DNA of 64,000 nt from Bacteroidota bacterium. Its GTDB lineage: Bacteria; Bacteroidota; Bacteroidia; 2-12-FULL-35-15. The stretch is taken from contig JAOQAG010000048.1 of assembly GCA_025963715.1 (NCBI GenBank), positions 69,553 to 133,552 on the forward strand. Reading direction: 5' to 3'. The notes beneath the pieces were generated by a model that had not been told where the DNA came from, searched no databases, and worked only from the letters and a program-made list of their open reading frames with translations. The position numbers and the translations under genes were made by a program. Positions 1-8,900 of the stretch are shown in pieces; the first letter of the stretch is position 1; each line of letters begins with the position of its first letter.

Positions 1-266
1 CCCGGAGGCGTAGGAAGCGCAAGAAAAATAATTTTTGCTTTTTCAATTGCAGCGGCAAGGTCGGTGGTAAACGTTAAGCGACCTTGTTTGATGTTACGTT
101 CAAACAACACATCGAGGTGCGGTTCGTAAATGGGAACAATTCCCGCCTGCATTTTTTTCACTTTTTCTTCGTTGATGTCAACGCAAATCACGGTGTTTCC
201 CGTTTCTGCAAGGCAGGTGCCTGTTACCAATCCTACGTATCCTGTTCCTACTACTGCTATATTCAT
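1..266 (-). CDS. ugd: UDP-glucose 6-dehydrogenase, N-terminal part (runs off window)
   Basis: The reverse strand reads from an ATG at 266 to the window edge, giving the first 88 residues of a nucleotide-sugar dehydrogenase. The start shows the NAD-binding Rossmann motif GTGYVGLVTG (about residues 7-16), an acidic end of the second strand (VDINEEKV) and the family's IYEPHLDVL and FLALPTPPG segments. The family oxidises UDP-glucose to UDP-glucuronate in the cytoplasm; a UDP-N-acetylmannosamine or UDP-GlcNAc dehydrogenase cannot be excluded from this fragment. It lies downstream of and on the same strand as a DegT-type sugar aminotransferase, which fits a nucleotide-sugar pathway for surface polysaccharide. 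The C-terminal two thirds are outside the window. Confidence 0.85.
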   Translation of the reverse strand, partial: MNIAVVGTGYVGLVTGTCLAETGNTVICVDINEEKVKKMQAGIVPIYEPHLDVLFERNIKQGRLTFTTDLAAAIEKAKIIFLALPTPP

Positions 267-306
267 AAATTAATTTGAAAATTTGATAATATGATAATTT
301 GAAAAT

Positions 307-349
307 ATCTACTAAATACCAATTAATACCAATGTACTAATCTGTGTTT
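307..349. repeat. Dispersed repeat G, copy 1
   Basis: AT-rich phrase of about 43 bp beginning ATCTACTAAATACCAAT and ending GTACTAATCTGTGTTT. It recurs at 4808-4852 and 4909-4950. It fills most of the gap between the ugd fragment and the aminotransferase gene. No coding potential. Confidence 0.6.
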
Positions 350-401
350 GTTAAAAATTATGTAGTAGTATAAACTCGTTTTAATTGCTTACGCGATGTT
401 G

Positions 402-1544
402 TTATTTATTTACAAATTCCAATACAGATGCGGTAATGTAATTTAATGTTTCGGCATCCAGTTCGGTGTGCATTGGCAATGATACTACGGATGCGCACAA
501 TTGCTCGGTTACAGGGAAGTCGCCTTCTTTGTAACGCGGATCCAGATATGCTTTTTGTAAATGCAATGGGATCGGGTAATAGATCATGGCAGGAATATCG
601 CGCGACGCTAAAAATTCGCGCAATGCATTTCTGTCGACACCGCTCAATTGCAGTGTATATTGGTGAAACACGTGTGTGGAGTATTTCGCACGTTCCGGTG
701 TTTTTAATTTCGGGTTGTTTGCAAATGCTTTATCGTATGTTGCTGCCGCGATGTTGCGTGCAGCGGCATAATTATCCAGGTCGCGCAATTTAATGCGCAG
801 GATTGCCGCCTGGATGCTATCCAAACGGGAATTTACACCGATGGAATCGTGGATGTATTGTGCGGATTGTCCGTGATTGGCAATGATACGGATCTTCGCC
901 GCCAGCGCATCATCATTGGTAAACAAGGCGCCGCCATCGCCGTAGCAGCCTAAATTTTTAGATGGAAAAAACGAGGTACAACCCACTGTTCCGATCGTTC
1001 CGGCTTTTTGTTGTTTGCCGTCGGCATATAAATATTCCGCACCGATCGCCTGTGCGGTATCCTCGATCACATATAAATTATGTTTTTTCGCCAGCGCCAT
1101 CATCGCTTCCATATTGGCACATTGTCCGAATAAATGCACGGGCACGATCGCTTTTGTTTTCGGTGTAATTGCTTTTTCAATTGCTTTAATATCAATGTCG
1201 AATGTATTCGGGATCACGTCCACCAATACCGGTTTTAAACCTAGCAGGGCAATCACTTCGGCAGTAGCCACGTAGGTAAAATCGGCGGTGATGATCTCAT
1301 CTCCGGGTTTCAGATCCAGTGCCATCATGGCAATCTGCAGTGCATCGGTACCGTTAGCGCAGGGGATCACATGTTTTACGCCCAGGTATGCTTCCAGTTC
1401 GGCCTGGAATGATTTTACTTCCGGACCGTTGATAAATGCGGTATTGTTGAGTACATTTTGGATGGCAGCATCCACTTCGGGTTTTATTTTTTCGTATTGA
1501 CTTTTCAGGTCAACCATCTGTATTTTTTTGGCTAATTTTTCCAT
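402..1544 (-). CDS. DegT/DnrJ/EryC1/StrS-family PLP-dependent sugar aminotransferase
   Basis: This 380-residue protein is a fold-type I aminotransferase that aminates a keto group of a nucleotide sugar in the cytoplasm. Visible family marks are ADFTYVATAEVIALLG (about 87-102), the cofactor-binding EDTAQ (Asp162), and SFFPSKNLGCYGDGG, whose Lys196 should form the internal aldimine. The opening MVDLKSQYEKIKPEVDAAI and VPVHLFGQCA are closest, from memory, to the WbpE/WlbC group that makes 3-amino-2-acetamido uronic acids; that subfamily is an inference. The frame is open to 1646, but the extra 34 residues look non-conserved and ATG 1544 puts the family start right after it. The ugd fragment follows on the same strand. 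Confidence 0.88.
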   Translation of the reverse strand: MEKLAKKIQMVDLKSQYEKIKPEVDAAIQNVLNNTAFINGPEVKSFQAELEAYLGVKHVIPCANGTDALQIAMMALDLKPGDEIITADFTYVATAEVIALLGLKPVLVDVIPNTFDIDIKAIEKAITPKTKAIVPVHLFGQCANMEAMMALAKKHNLYVIEDTAQAIGAEYLYADGKQQKAGTIGTVGCTSFFPSKNLGCYGDGGALFTNDDALAAKIRIIANHGQSAQYIHDSIGVNSRLDSIQAAILRIKLRDLDNYAAARNIAAATYDKAFANNPKLKTPERAKYSTHVFHQYTLQLSGVDRNALREFLASRDIPAMIYYPIPLHLQKAYLDPRYKEGDFPVTEQLCASVVSLPMHTELDAETLNYITASVLEFVNK

Positions 1545-1579
1545 GATTTTAGTGTTGATTTTAAGAATGCGAATATAAG

Positions 1580-1587
1580 CAAAATTA
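1580..1587 (-). promoter_or_regulatory. Candidate Bacteroidota -7 box for the DegT gene
   Basis: On the reverse strand this reads TAATTTTG, matching TAnnTTTG, about 35 bases before ATG 1544. No good -33 TTG at the usual spacing is seen, so support is a single motif plus position. Confidence 0.3.
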
Positions 1588-1634
1588 ACATATTGGACGG
1601 GCAATTTTCGGGCATTTAATTCGTTAAAAAAACG

Positions 1635-1642
1635 TATATTTG
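1635..1642 (+). promoter_or_regulatory. Candidate -7 box for the outer-membrane protein gene
   Basis: TATATTTG matches TAnnTTTG and lies 16 bases before ATG 1659, implying a very short leader. There is no convincing -33 element. Confidence 0.3.
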
Positions 1643-1658
1643 ACAATTATTTTTGACT

Positions 1659-2411
1659 ATGAAAAAAATCTATCTTTTTTTTGCAATTGCTTTTCTTTTT
1701 ACCATCCGTGCACATGCGCAGGTGAGCATCAAGGATTCTTCTATTTTTACGCCATTGGTGGGTATTTCCTACGGTTATTATTTTCCTGCCGGAGATATGG
1801 TCAAACGTTTCGGGCCTAATTCTGCATTGCAGATGAATGTAGAGATGAAAACGCGTTTTAACTGGATCCTGGGTGTAAATGGCAGCTTCTTTTTCGGGAA
1901 CCAGATCAAGGAACATATTTTTGACAGTATTGCAACGATAGATGGTGACCTGATCAGCCGTACAGGCGAACTTGGCGATGTACGTCTTTTTGAGCGCGGT
2001 TTTACTGTTTCCGGGACGCTGGGGCGATTGATCCCGTTCAAAAAACCGAATCCTAATTCGGGCATCCGTGTGGATATTGGGCTTGGTTTTATGCAGCACA
2101 AGATCCGCATCGAGACCATCGGAAACAACGTTCCGCAAATGGATAAAAATTACAAGAAAGGGTACGACCGTTTATCGAATGGTTTTTTACTGACGGAAAG
2201 TGTGGGATATATGTATTTAAGCAATAACCGTTTGGCAAATGCTTATTTTGGTTTGGAATGCATGCAGGGCTTTACGCAAAACCGCCGCAGCTACGATTAT
2301 GACCTGATGAAACAGGATACACATAAACGCCTGGATATATTATTTGGTGCAAGGGTTGCCTGGCTGCTGCCTTTGTATAAAAAAGCGCCTAAAGAATTTT
2401 ATACCTACTAG
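1659..2411 (+). CDS. Putative outer-membrane beta-barrel protein
   Basis: A 250-residue protein with a Sec signal peptide (MKKIYLFFAIAFLFTIRAHA, cleavage near AHAQ) followed by alternating hydrophobic/aromatic strands with many Gly, Tyr and Phe, as in small Bacteroidota outer-membrane barrels. Segments such as GISYGYYFPAGDM, WILGVNGSFFFG and SGIRVDIGLGFMQH look like barrel strands. I do not recognise a specific family. A TTG codon six bases upstream could also start translation; ATG 1659 gives a cleaner signal peptide. It is followed 39 bases later by waaA on the same strand, so a role at the outer membrane is plausible by context only. Confidence 0.75.
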   Translation: MKKIYLFFAIAFLFTIRAHAQVSIKDSSIFTPLVGISYGYYFPAGDMVKRFGPNSALQMNVEMKTRFNWILGVNGSFFFGNQIKEHIFDSIATIDGDLISRTGELGDVRLFERGFTVSGTLGRLIPFKKPNPNSGIRVDIGLGFMQHKIRIETIGNNVPQMDKNYKKGYDRLSNGFLLTESVGYMYLSNNRLANAYFGLECMQGFTQNRRSYDYDLMKQDTHKRLDILFGARVAWLLPLYKKAPKEFYTY

Positions 2412-2450
2412 AATCCGCTAAGGCTGCCATTTATAGAGGGAGCTGTGTAT

Positions 2451-3674
2451 ATGAAATTACTTTATAACATATCCCTTTATAGTTATTTATTGCTGATCCG
2501 GATCGCCTCTTTATTTAATGCGAAGGCCAAATTATGGATCACCGGACGCAGGCATCTCCTGGATGAAATAAACACACGACTTTCTGAAAACACTGCACCT
2601 TTGGTATGGTTCCATTGTGCTTCCCTTGGCGAGTTTGAGCAAGGCCGACCGTTGATCGAACGGTATAAAAAACGGCATCCGGATCATAAAATTTTACTTA
2701 CTTTTTTTTCTCCTTCGGGGTATGAGATCCGGAAAAATTATGCCGGTGCAGATTATATTTATTACCTGCCGCTGGATACGGCTCACAATGCCCGTTTGTT
2801 TATTGATGCGATAAAACCAATTGCTGTATTTTTTGTGAAATACGAATTTTGGTTCAATTACCTGGATGAATTAAGCGAGCGCAGGATCCCAACGTACCTG
2901 GTGAGCGGCATTTTCAGGAACGATCATTATTTTTTTAAGTCCTACGGCAAATGGTTCCGGAACCAGCTCAGCAGCTTTTCTCATTTTTATTTGCAGGACC
3001 CGCAGTCGGAGCAATTGCTGAACGGGATCGGGTATAAAAATACGTCGGTGAGCGGTGATACGCGCTTTGACCGTGTGAATGAAATTGCAAAAAATGTGAA
3101 GCAGATCGAACTGGTGAAACAATTTGCAGGAAACGAAAAAGTAATGATCGCGGGAAGCAGCTGGGAAGAGGATGAAAAATTAATTGCGAGTATAAAACTG
3201 GATTTTAAACTGATCATTGCACCGCATGAGATTGATGAAAAACACATTCATTCCATTGAAGAGGAATTTGCAGGAAAAGGCTTTTGTTTGCGTTATTCAA
3301 AAGCGGATGAAGCAACTGTAAATTTGGCACAGGTGCTGATCATTGATAATATAGGAATGCTTTCATCTTTGTATCAATATGGTACCGTTGCTTTTATTGG
3401 CGGTGGTTTTGGAAAAGGGATCCACAATATTTTAGAAGCTGCTACTTTTGGTTTGCCGGTGATCTTCGGGCCGAATTATGAAAAATTTACGGAAGCAAAA
3501 GAGCTGATCAAACAGGGCGGTGCATTTGTGGTTTCGGGAGTTGCCGAACTGGAAAAAACAGTTGCGTTGCTGAATGATGAAGAAGTTTTGAAAACGGCGT
3601 CACATATTTCCAAACACTATGTGGAAAGTAGGGTAGGGGCCTCGGACAGGATTTTGGGCGATGTGAAAATTTAA
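2451..3674 (+). CDS. waaA: 3-deoxy-D-manno-octulosonic acid (Kdo) transferase
   Basis: This 407-residue glycosyltransferase adds Kdo from CMP-Kdo to the lipid A precursor at the inner face of the cytoplasmic membrane. An N-terminal hydrophobic segment (about 5-22) anchors it. FHCASLGEFEQGRPLIE (about 54-70) carries the conserved catalytic glutamate (Glu61), and IAGSSWEEDE, IAPHEID and the GGGFGKGIHNILEAATFGLPVIFGP region of the GT-B C-terminal domain are typical. The frame also offers a GTG at 2445; ATG 2451 is preferred, with a purine-rich GAGGG about ten bases upstream. Length matches the family. Confidence 0.9.
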   Translation: MKLLYNISLYSYLLLIRIASLFNAKAKLWITGRRHLLDEINTRLSENTAPLVWFHCASLGEFEQGRPLIERYKKRHPDHKILLTFFSPSGYEIRKNYAGADYIYYLPLDTAHNARLFIDAIKPIAVFFVKYEFWFNYLDELSERRIPTYLVSGIFRNDHYFFKSYGKWFRNQLSSFSHFYLQDPQSEQLLNGIGYKNTSVSGDTRFDRVNEIAKNVKQIELVKQFAGNEKVMIAGSSWEEDEKLIASIKLDFKLIIAPHEIDEKHIHSIEEEFAGKGFCLRYSKADEATVNLAQVLIIDNIGMLSSLYQYGTVAFIGGGFGKGIHNILEAATFGLPVIFGPNYEKFTEAKELIKQGGAFVVSGVAELEKTVALLNDEEVLKTASHISKHYVESRVGASDRILGDVKI

Positions 3675-4182
3675 ATACTCGCAGGTTCGTGCTGTTTTTT
3701 TGAACCACATAAGACACAAAGAACACATAAGGCGGGACTTAAATAGAAGGGTGGAAATGTTGACTGTTTTCAATTTATGTGAATGGTACGCACTCTTCGG
3801 AGCTATCATCCCGCAATGTTGCGGGATCTCATGAATGTTTGCAATAACTATATGAGAAGACGGATCTGCTCGCAGGCTCGGGTTTTTTTGAACCACAAAA
3901 GAAAACAAAACAAAAGGTGGTTGATTTTAACTGTGTTTGTCTCGAATACAGGAAATGGAATACAGGCGCAAGTGTCCCAATGTACCTTTTTATTTAATGG
4001 CATTCTGCCATTACGTTGTTTCAAAAAAATGAACCACATAAGGCACAAAGAACACATAAGGCGAAGTGTAACATACCAAAATGCAATACCACTATTTCTA
4101 TTTTACAACAAGCTTAACACCCAAATCTTTTGTTTCCTTTTGTGGTTAAAAATAAATCATATTTTGGTGTGAGATAACATTT
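3675..4182. repeat. Intergenic region rich in ACCACATAAGGCACAAA-type repeats (family A)
   Basis: 508 bp without a credible gene. Family A phrases (ACCACATAAGACACAAAGAA and variants) occur at about 3702-3732, 3889-3915 and 4027-4062, with a reverse-oriented version near 4120-4145. A half copy of palindromic element B lies at 3805-3850. A 129-codon open frame here is built from the repeats and has no protein-like features. Confidence 0.65.
3805..3850 (+). repeat. Half copy of palindromic element B with altered stem
   Basis: The half element reads ATCATCCCGCAATGTTGCGG followed by GATCTCATGAATGTTTGCA. The hairpin CCCGCA/TGCGGG differs from the CCCGGG stem of other copies but is still paired, while the flanking ATCATC and GATCTCAT(A/G)AATGTTTGCA are kept. 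Confidence 0.55.
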
Positions 4183-4782
4183 TTAATGTTTGATCTTCTT
4201 CAACAAATTTTCCTTCACACCGTTTTCCCATTCTTCTTTCAGGATACTTAAAATAATGCTGTCGCGGCGCGTTCCATCGGCTTTGATCACATTTTTGCGA
4301 AGGATACCTTCCACGGTGCAACCAATCCCTTTCATTGCTGCAATGCTGCGTGCGTTGTTATTGTCGGCACGAAATTCCACGCGTTCCATTCCCATATTTT
4401 CGAATGCAAAATTTAATAATAAAAATTTGCAGTGTGCATTTAAACCGCTTCCCTGTGTGGCTTTGCTGTACCATGTGTAACCAAGCTGCAGTGTTAATTC
4501 CTTTAATTGAATGTCGTAAAAACGGGTGCTTCCTACAAATTGATTGGTGCGTTTATCAAATACAATAAACGGGTATTCTTTTTTATTGGCGCGTGCTTCC
4601 ATTGCCAGCTGGATGTATTTTTTTAATAGCTCGTCGCTACCTGCTTGTACCAGCGAATATTTCCAGATCTCCGGTTCATTTAATGCAAGGGGAAGCAATA
4701 AGGTATGGTCTTCCATTTTTAAAGGGCGCAGTTGCACCGTGTCGTTTTCGAGGGTGTATTCTTCGTTGAAAAAGATGTTCAT
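4183..4782 (-). CDS. GNAT-family N-acetyltransferase (RimJ/RimL-like)
   Basis: A 199-residue protein of the ribosomal-protein-serine-acetyltransferase-like GNAT group. VQLRPLKMEDHTLLLPLA near the N-terminus, FVGSTRFYDI and LTLQLGYTWYSKATQGSGLN in the middle (the acetyl-CoA pyrophosphate-binding turn is the QGSGLN region), then MGMERVEFRADNNNARSIAAMKGIGC, which is the hallmark of this group. It should transfer an acetyl group from acetyl-CoA to a protein N-terminus or small molecule; the substrate cannot be told. It stands alone between repeat-filled gaps. Confidence 0.85.
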   Translation of the reverse strand: MNIFFNEEYTLENDTVQLRPLKMEDHTLLLPLALNEPEIWKYSLVQAGSDELLKKYIQLAMEARANKKEYPFIVFDKRTNQFVGSTRFYDIQLKELTLQLGYTWYSKATQGSGLNAHCKFLLLNFAFENMGMERVEFRADNNNARSIAAMKGIGCTVEGILRKNVIKADGTRRDSIILSILKEEWENGVKENLLKKIKH

Positions 4783-5037
4783 TTTTTGTAAAATTAACGA
4801 TTCGTATATCTACTAAATACCAATTTTTACTAATATACTAATCTGTGTGTTTGCTGAGGGTAATTTAAACCACAAAAGAAAACAAAAGGACGCAAAAGAG
4901 CTGTGTGTATCTACTAAATACTAATTTTTACTAATGTACTAATCTGTGTTTTTTCTGTGTGTAAAAATGTTTATTTTAATTGTGAATTTTGTTTCTGATC
5001 TGACACACAGCATCTGCGTACAGCAAAACTTTGAACT
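4783..5037. repeat. Repeat-filled gap: two G copies, one A copy, one E copy
   Basis: Repeat G copies at 4808-4852 and 4909-4950 flank an A-type phrase (ACCACAAAAGAAAACAAAAG at about 4869). An E-type phrase (CTTTGAACTTTAAAC) starts near 5029 and continues into the next gene's 3' end. No gene seen. Confidence 0.6.
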
Positions 5038-5592
5038 TTAAACTTTTGAACTTTGAACTACCATTTCCAATAATTTATTTACCGTATTCCAGTTGCGCGT
5101 AGTGGCCGATACTTTTAATTTATTTTCGAAAAATTTATTGGAAAGCTTGGTTTCGCCGTAGCTTTCGGGGCAATGGATAAAAACTTCTTTTCCCAGCACA
5201 ACAAACTGATCGGGTGGAAAGGTAAGATCTTTTATACTTTCCGTATTTGCTTTTTCAGGTACATCAGAAAGAAACGTGACATGCAATTTTTCGGTATTGA
5301 TCTTTTTATCTTTCAGGAACGGATTTATTTTTATAGCTGTTGCAAGCTCATCGGCCGACCGGATAATAACAGGCACTTCAAAAGCATATTTTTTAAAAAT
5401 AACTTCTTCAATTTTTTGTGCAAGCGCTGTGTCGGATAATTTTGTTTCTGCTTTAAAGATCACATTCCCGCTTTGGATATAAGTGGTAATGTCTTTGAAT
5501 TTTAAACCTTCGTACAGCTTTTTCAGATCGGCCATCAGCACTTGTTTTTTTCCTACGTTGATGCCTCTCAGGATGGAAATGTATGTTTTCAT
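5038..5592 (-). CDS. DUF1697 family protein
   Basis: A 184-residue cytoplasmic protein with the DUF1697 signature: MKTYISILRGINVGKKQVLMADL at the start, TTYIQSGNVIFKAE (about 36-49) and the FEVPVIIRSADEL strand-helix. The molecular function of the family is not established. The last residues (VVQSSKV and the stop) are encoded by the dispersed E repeat (TTCAAAGTTCAAAAGTTTAA on the coding strand), so the natural C-terminus may have been altered by repeat invasion. No operon partner. Confidence 0.82.
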   Translation of the reverse strand: MKTYISILRGINVGKKQVLMADLKKLYEGLKFKDITTYIQSGNVIFKAETKLSDTALAQKIEEVIFKKYAFEVPVIIRSADELATAIKINPFLKDKKINTEKLHVTFLSDVPEKANTESIKDLTFPPDQFVVLGKEVFIHCPESYGETKLSNKFFENKLKVSATTRNWNTVNKLLEMVVQSSKV

Positions 5593-5903
5593 GGAATGAT
5601 TGTTACACGGTAAAGATACAGCTTTGCGTATAAAAAAATATCCCGGTTTGGGAATTATTTAAGGGCCGGAATAAGTCGAAATTTAATCTTTAATTAACGC
5701 TTCCGGGCAATTGGTAATAATAAGATAAATTATCCCAAATACCTTTTCGGTAATGCTGCCCTAATTTTGTTCCGGAAATAAAAATTATCCTCCGACGAGG
5801 CGGATAAAACTAATCAAACAGAAAGTGAACATCCTAAAGGAATTATCAGTGATGATAAGAATCCTTAACCGCTTCAATAAAATAAATATAAATTTTATTA
5901 AGC
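5593..5903. promoter_or_regulatory. Long leader of the adhesin gene with candidate -7 box
   Basis: 311 bp between divergent genes. TAATTTTG at 5762-5769 fits the TAnnTTTG box for the downstream adhesin, which would give a leader of about 130 nt. A -33 motif at standard spacing is not convincing. I see no repeat of the dispersed families here, unlike most other gaps. Confidence 0.3.
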
Positions 5904-8900
5904 ATGAAACAGCTCATTATAAACAGAACATCCGCCGTCATTTTTTTTCTGCTTTATTTCGTTTTCAGCGCAAATTCGCAAACGCTGATCATGAACGAGG
6001 TTTCCAACGGTCCGGCCGGAAACCAGGAATACGTGGAGTTTGTGGTGGTAAGCAATACGGTTGCGTATGATTGCGGCAGCACCACGCCTCCCTGCATCGA
6101 TATCCGCGGGTGGATCTTTGATGATAACAGCGGTTATCACGGTTCTAGCGGCGTTGCAACAGGTGCTGTGCGCTTTTCTCAAAATTCGTTATGGTCCTGC
6201 GTGCCGGTAGGTACCATTATTTTGATCTATAATAACGGCGATCGCAATCCTGCTATTCCTGCGGATGATCTTTCGTTGAGCGATGGAAATTGCCGAATCA
6301 TAGCACCGCTGAACAGTACGTTGTTTGAATCAAATTCGGTAACGCCCGGAGCAAGCGCCTGCTCGTATCCTGTTTCGGGATGGACATCCGGCGGAAGCTG
6401 GAACAATACACTTTTAGCAAATGCCGGTGATTGTGCACGCATTGTAAATCTTGCCGGATGCGAAGTTTTTTCTGTTTGCTGGTCGAGTGATAATTCCAAC
6501 AACCTGATCTATTTTTCGGGATCGGCAGCGCAGAAAGTATATTATTTTAACGGCGGAAATCCCACGGTGCAATCCAACTGGAGCTCCGGAAGCGCAAATC
6601 CTTCACCGGGGCTGCAAACTCCCGGCGCTCCTAACAATGCAGCCAATGCATCGTACATTGCGCAGTTCAATAATAATTGTGTTCCTATCACACCACTCAA
6701 TGTAACTGCCACATTTGTAAATGCAGGCTGCACCTGTAACGGATCGGCTACAGCAGTTTCCAGCGGCTCCATTGGTGGATATACGTATGTTTGGTACAAT
6801 GCTTCCTATAACCCGATCGGGCAAACCACGGCAACCGCAACAGGGCTTTGTGCAGGAACGTATCACGTGATCGGGCGTTCGTCCATCGGTTGTACCGATA
6901 CGGCAAGTGTTACAGTAACATCCACATCCACTACCAGTGTTACCGCCAGTTCTGCAATCGTTTGCCAGGGACAAAATGCTTCGCTTACCGCTACACCATC
7001 GGCAACCGGCGGAACTTATTCCTGGGTACCGGGCGGACAAAACACGCAAACTATTTCTGTAAGCCCTGCATCTACCACTACCTATACAGTAACATATACG
7101 TTGGCCGGATGCAGCAGTACTGCAACAGCAACAGTTACTGTAAGTCCCTTGCCTGTGATTACACTTAATTCAGATACCATTTGTGCAGGACAATCGGCAA
7201 TGCTAACAGCAGCAGGTGCAACAACATACGCGTGGAACACGGGCGCAACTGTAAATCCATTCACTGTTTCTCCTTTATCTACTACCACCTACACGGTAAC
7301 AGGCACTACTGCCGGATGCTCTGCTACGGCTGCCGCTATGGTTACAGTAAACCCGGTTCCGGTGATCATTGTAAACTCTACCACTATTTGTCCGGGTGCC
7401 ATTGCTTCGTTAAGCGCAAGCGGCGGCGCAGCTTATACATGGTCGGCGGGCGCAACGGCAACCGGTGTAAATACAGCAACTGCTTCGCCGGTATCCACCA
7501 GTACGTATACCGTTACCGGAACAGCTGCGGGTTGTTTTTCAACAGCTGTAGCAACAGTTACTGTAAATCCGGCTACAATTATTACTGTAAATTCCCCTGC
7601 TCTTTGTAGCGGGCAAACAGCAAATTTATCGGCCAGCGGTGCCGATTCTTATACCTGGAGTGCAGGCCCAACGCCAACCGGTGCAGGCACTGCAGATGTT
7701 TCCCCGGCAACCACCACATCTTATACCGTTACCGGAACAGCGGCGGGATGCAGCGGAACAGCGGTTGCAACAGTTACTGTAAATCCATTGCCTGTTATTA
7801 CAATTAATCCGGATACAATTTGTGCAGGGGAGTCGGGAACGCTAACAGCAGCAGGTGCTGCAACGTATGTATGGAATACAGGAGCAATAACAAATCCATT
7901 AACGGTATCTCCATCAGTTACCACTACTTATACTGTAACAGGTACAACGGCGGGCTGTTCGGCTACAGCAGCAGGAACGGTTACGGTTAATACAGCTCCG
8001 GTGGTTATCGTAAATTCTACAACTATTTGCCCGGGAAGCACTGCTACGCTTACCGCTGCCGGTGCAACAACCTATGTATGGTCGACGGGTGCTAATACAA
8101 GCACAATAACGGCTGCACCGCTTTTTGATACAATATATACGGTTACGGGGACAACAGCGGGTTGTTCCAATACTGCTGTTTCAACAGTAATGATCCATGC
8201 AGTGCTGCCTGTAAATGCAGGCGCGGATGATTCGGTTTGTTTTGCTGGAAATACAATGCTGGCAGCCAGTCCGGATGTTGCCGGTTTTTCTTACAGCTGG
8301 TCGCCGGTTACGGGTTTAAGCAATGCCGGTGTGTATGATCCAACTGCAACACCACCGGCAACGACCACTTATGTTGTAACAGTTATTGATACAAACGGTT
8401 GCAGTACAAATGATAGTGTTATCATTTATGCTGATCCGCAATTATCAATTGCATTGAGCAGTACACCGGTTTTGTGCAATGGTAGTACTAACGGGCAGGC
8501 GAATGTTATTGCTTCGGGCGGATCGGGTATTTATTCATACACATGGAGTAGTGGAGATGCAACTGCTACTATTAACCAGGGCGCCGGAACGTATGCTGTT
8601 GTTGTTACCGATTCATGGGGATGTACCGGCACTGACAGTACAATTATTACCGAACCGACTGCTTTAGCGGCAAGCGCAACAGCTGTAAATGTTACTTGTG
8701 CAGGCGCCTGTAACGGAACAGCGACGGCAGCTGCAACAGGTGGTACAACCGGCGCAAGCGGTTATTCCTATTTGTGGAATACAAGCCCGGCACAAACAAC
8801 GGCAACAGCAACAGCACTTTGCGCGGGAACATATACCTGCATGGTAAAAGATCTGAACAATTGTTCTGTTACTACAATTGCCACGATCACTGAGCCGGAG

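Noticed and set aside
3783-4172. 129-codon plus frame in the gap after waaA
   Set aside because: Made of repeat families A and B; no signal peptide, family or conserved motif.
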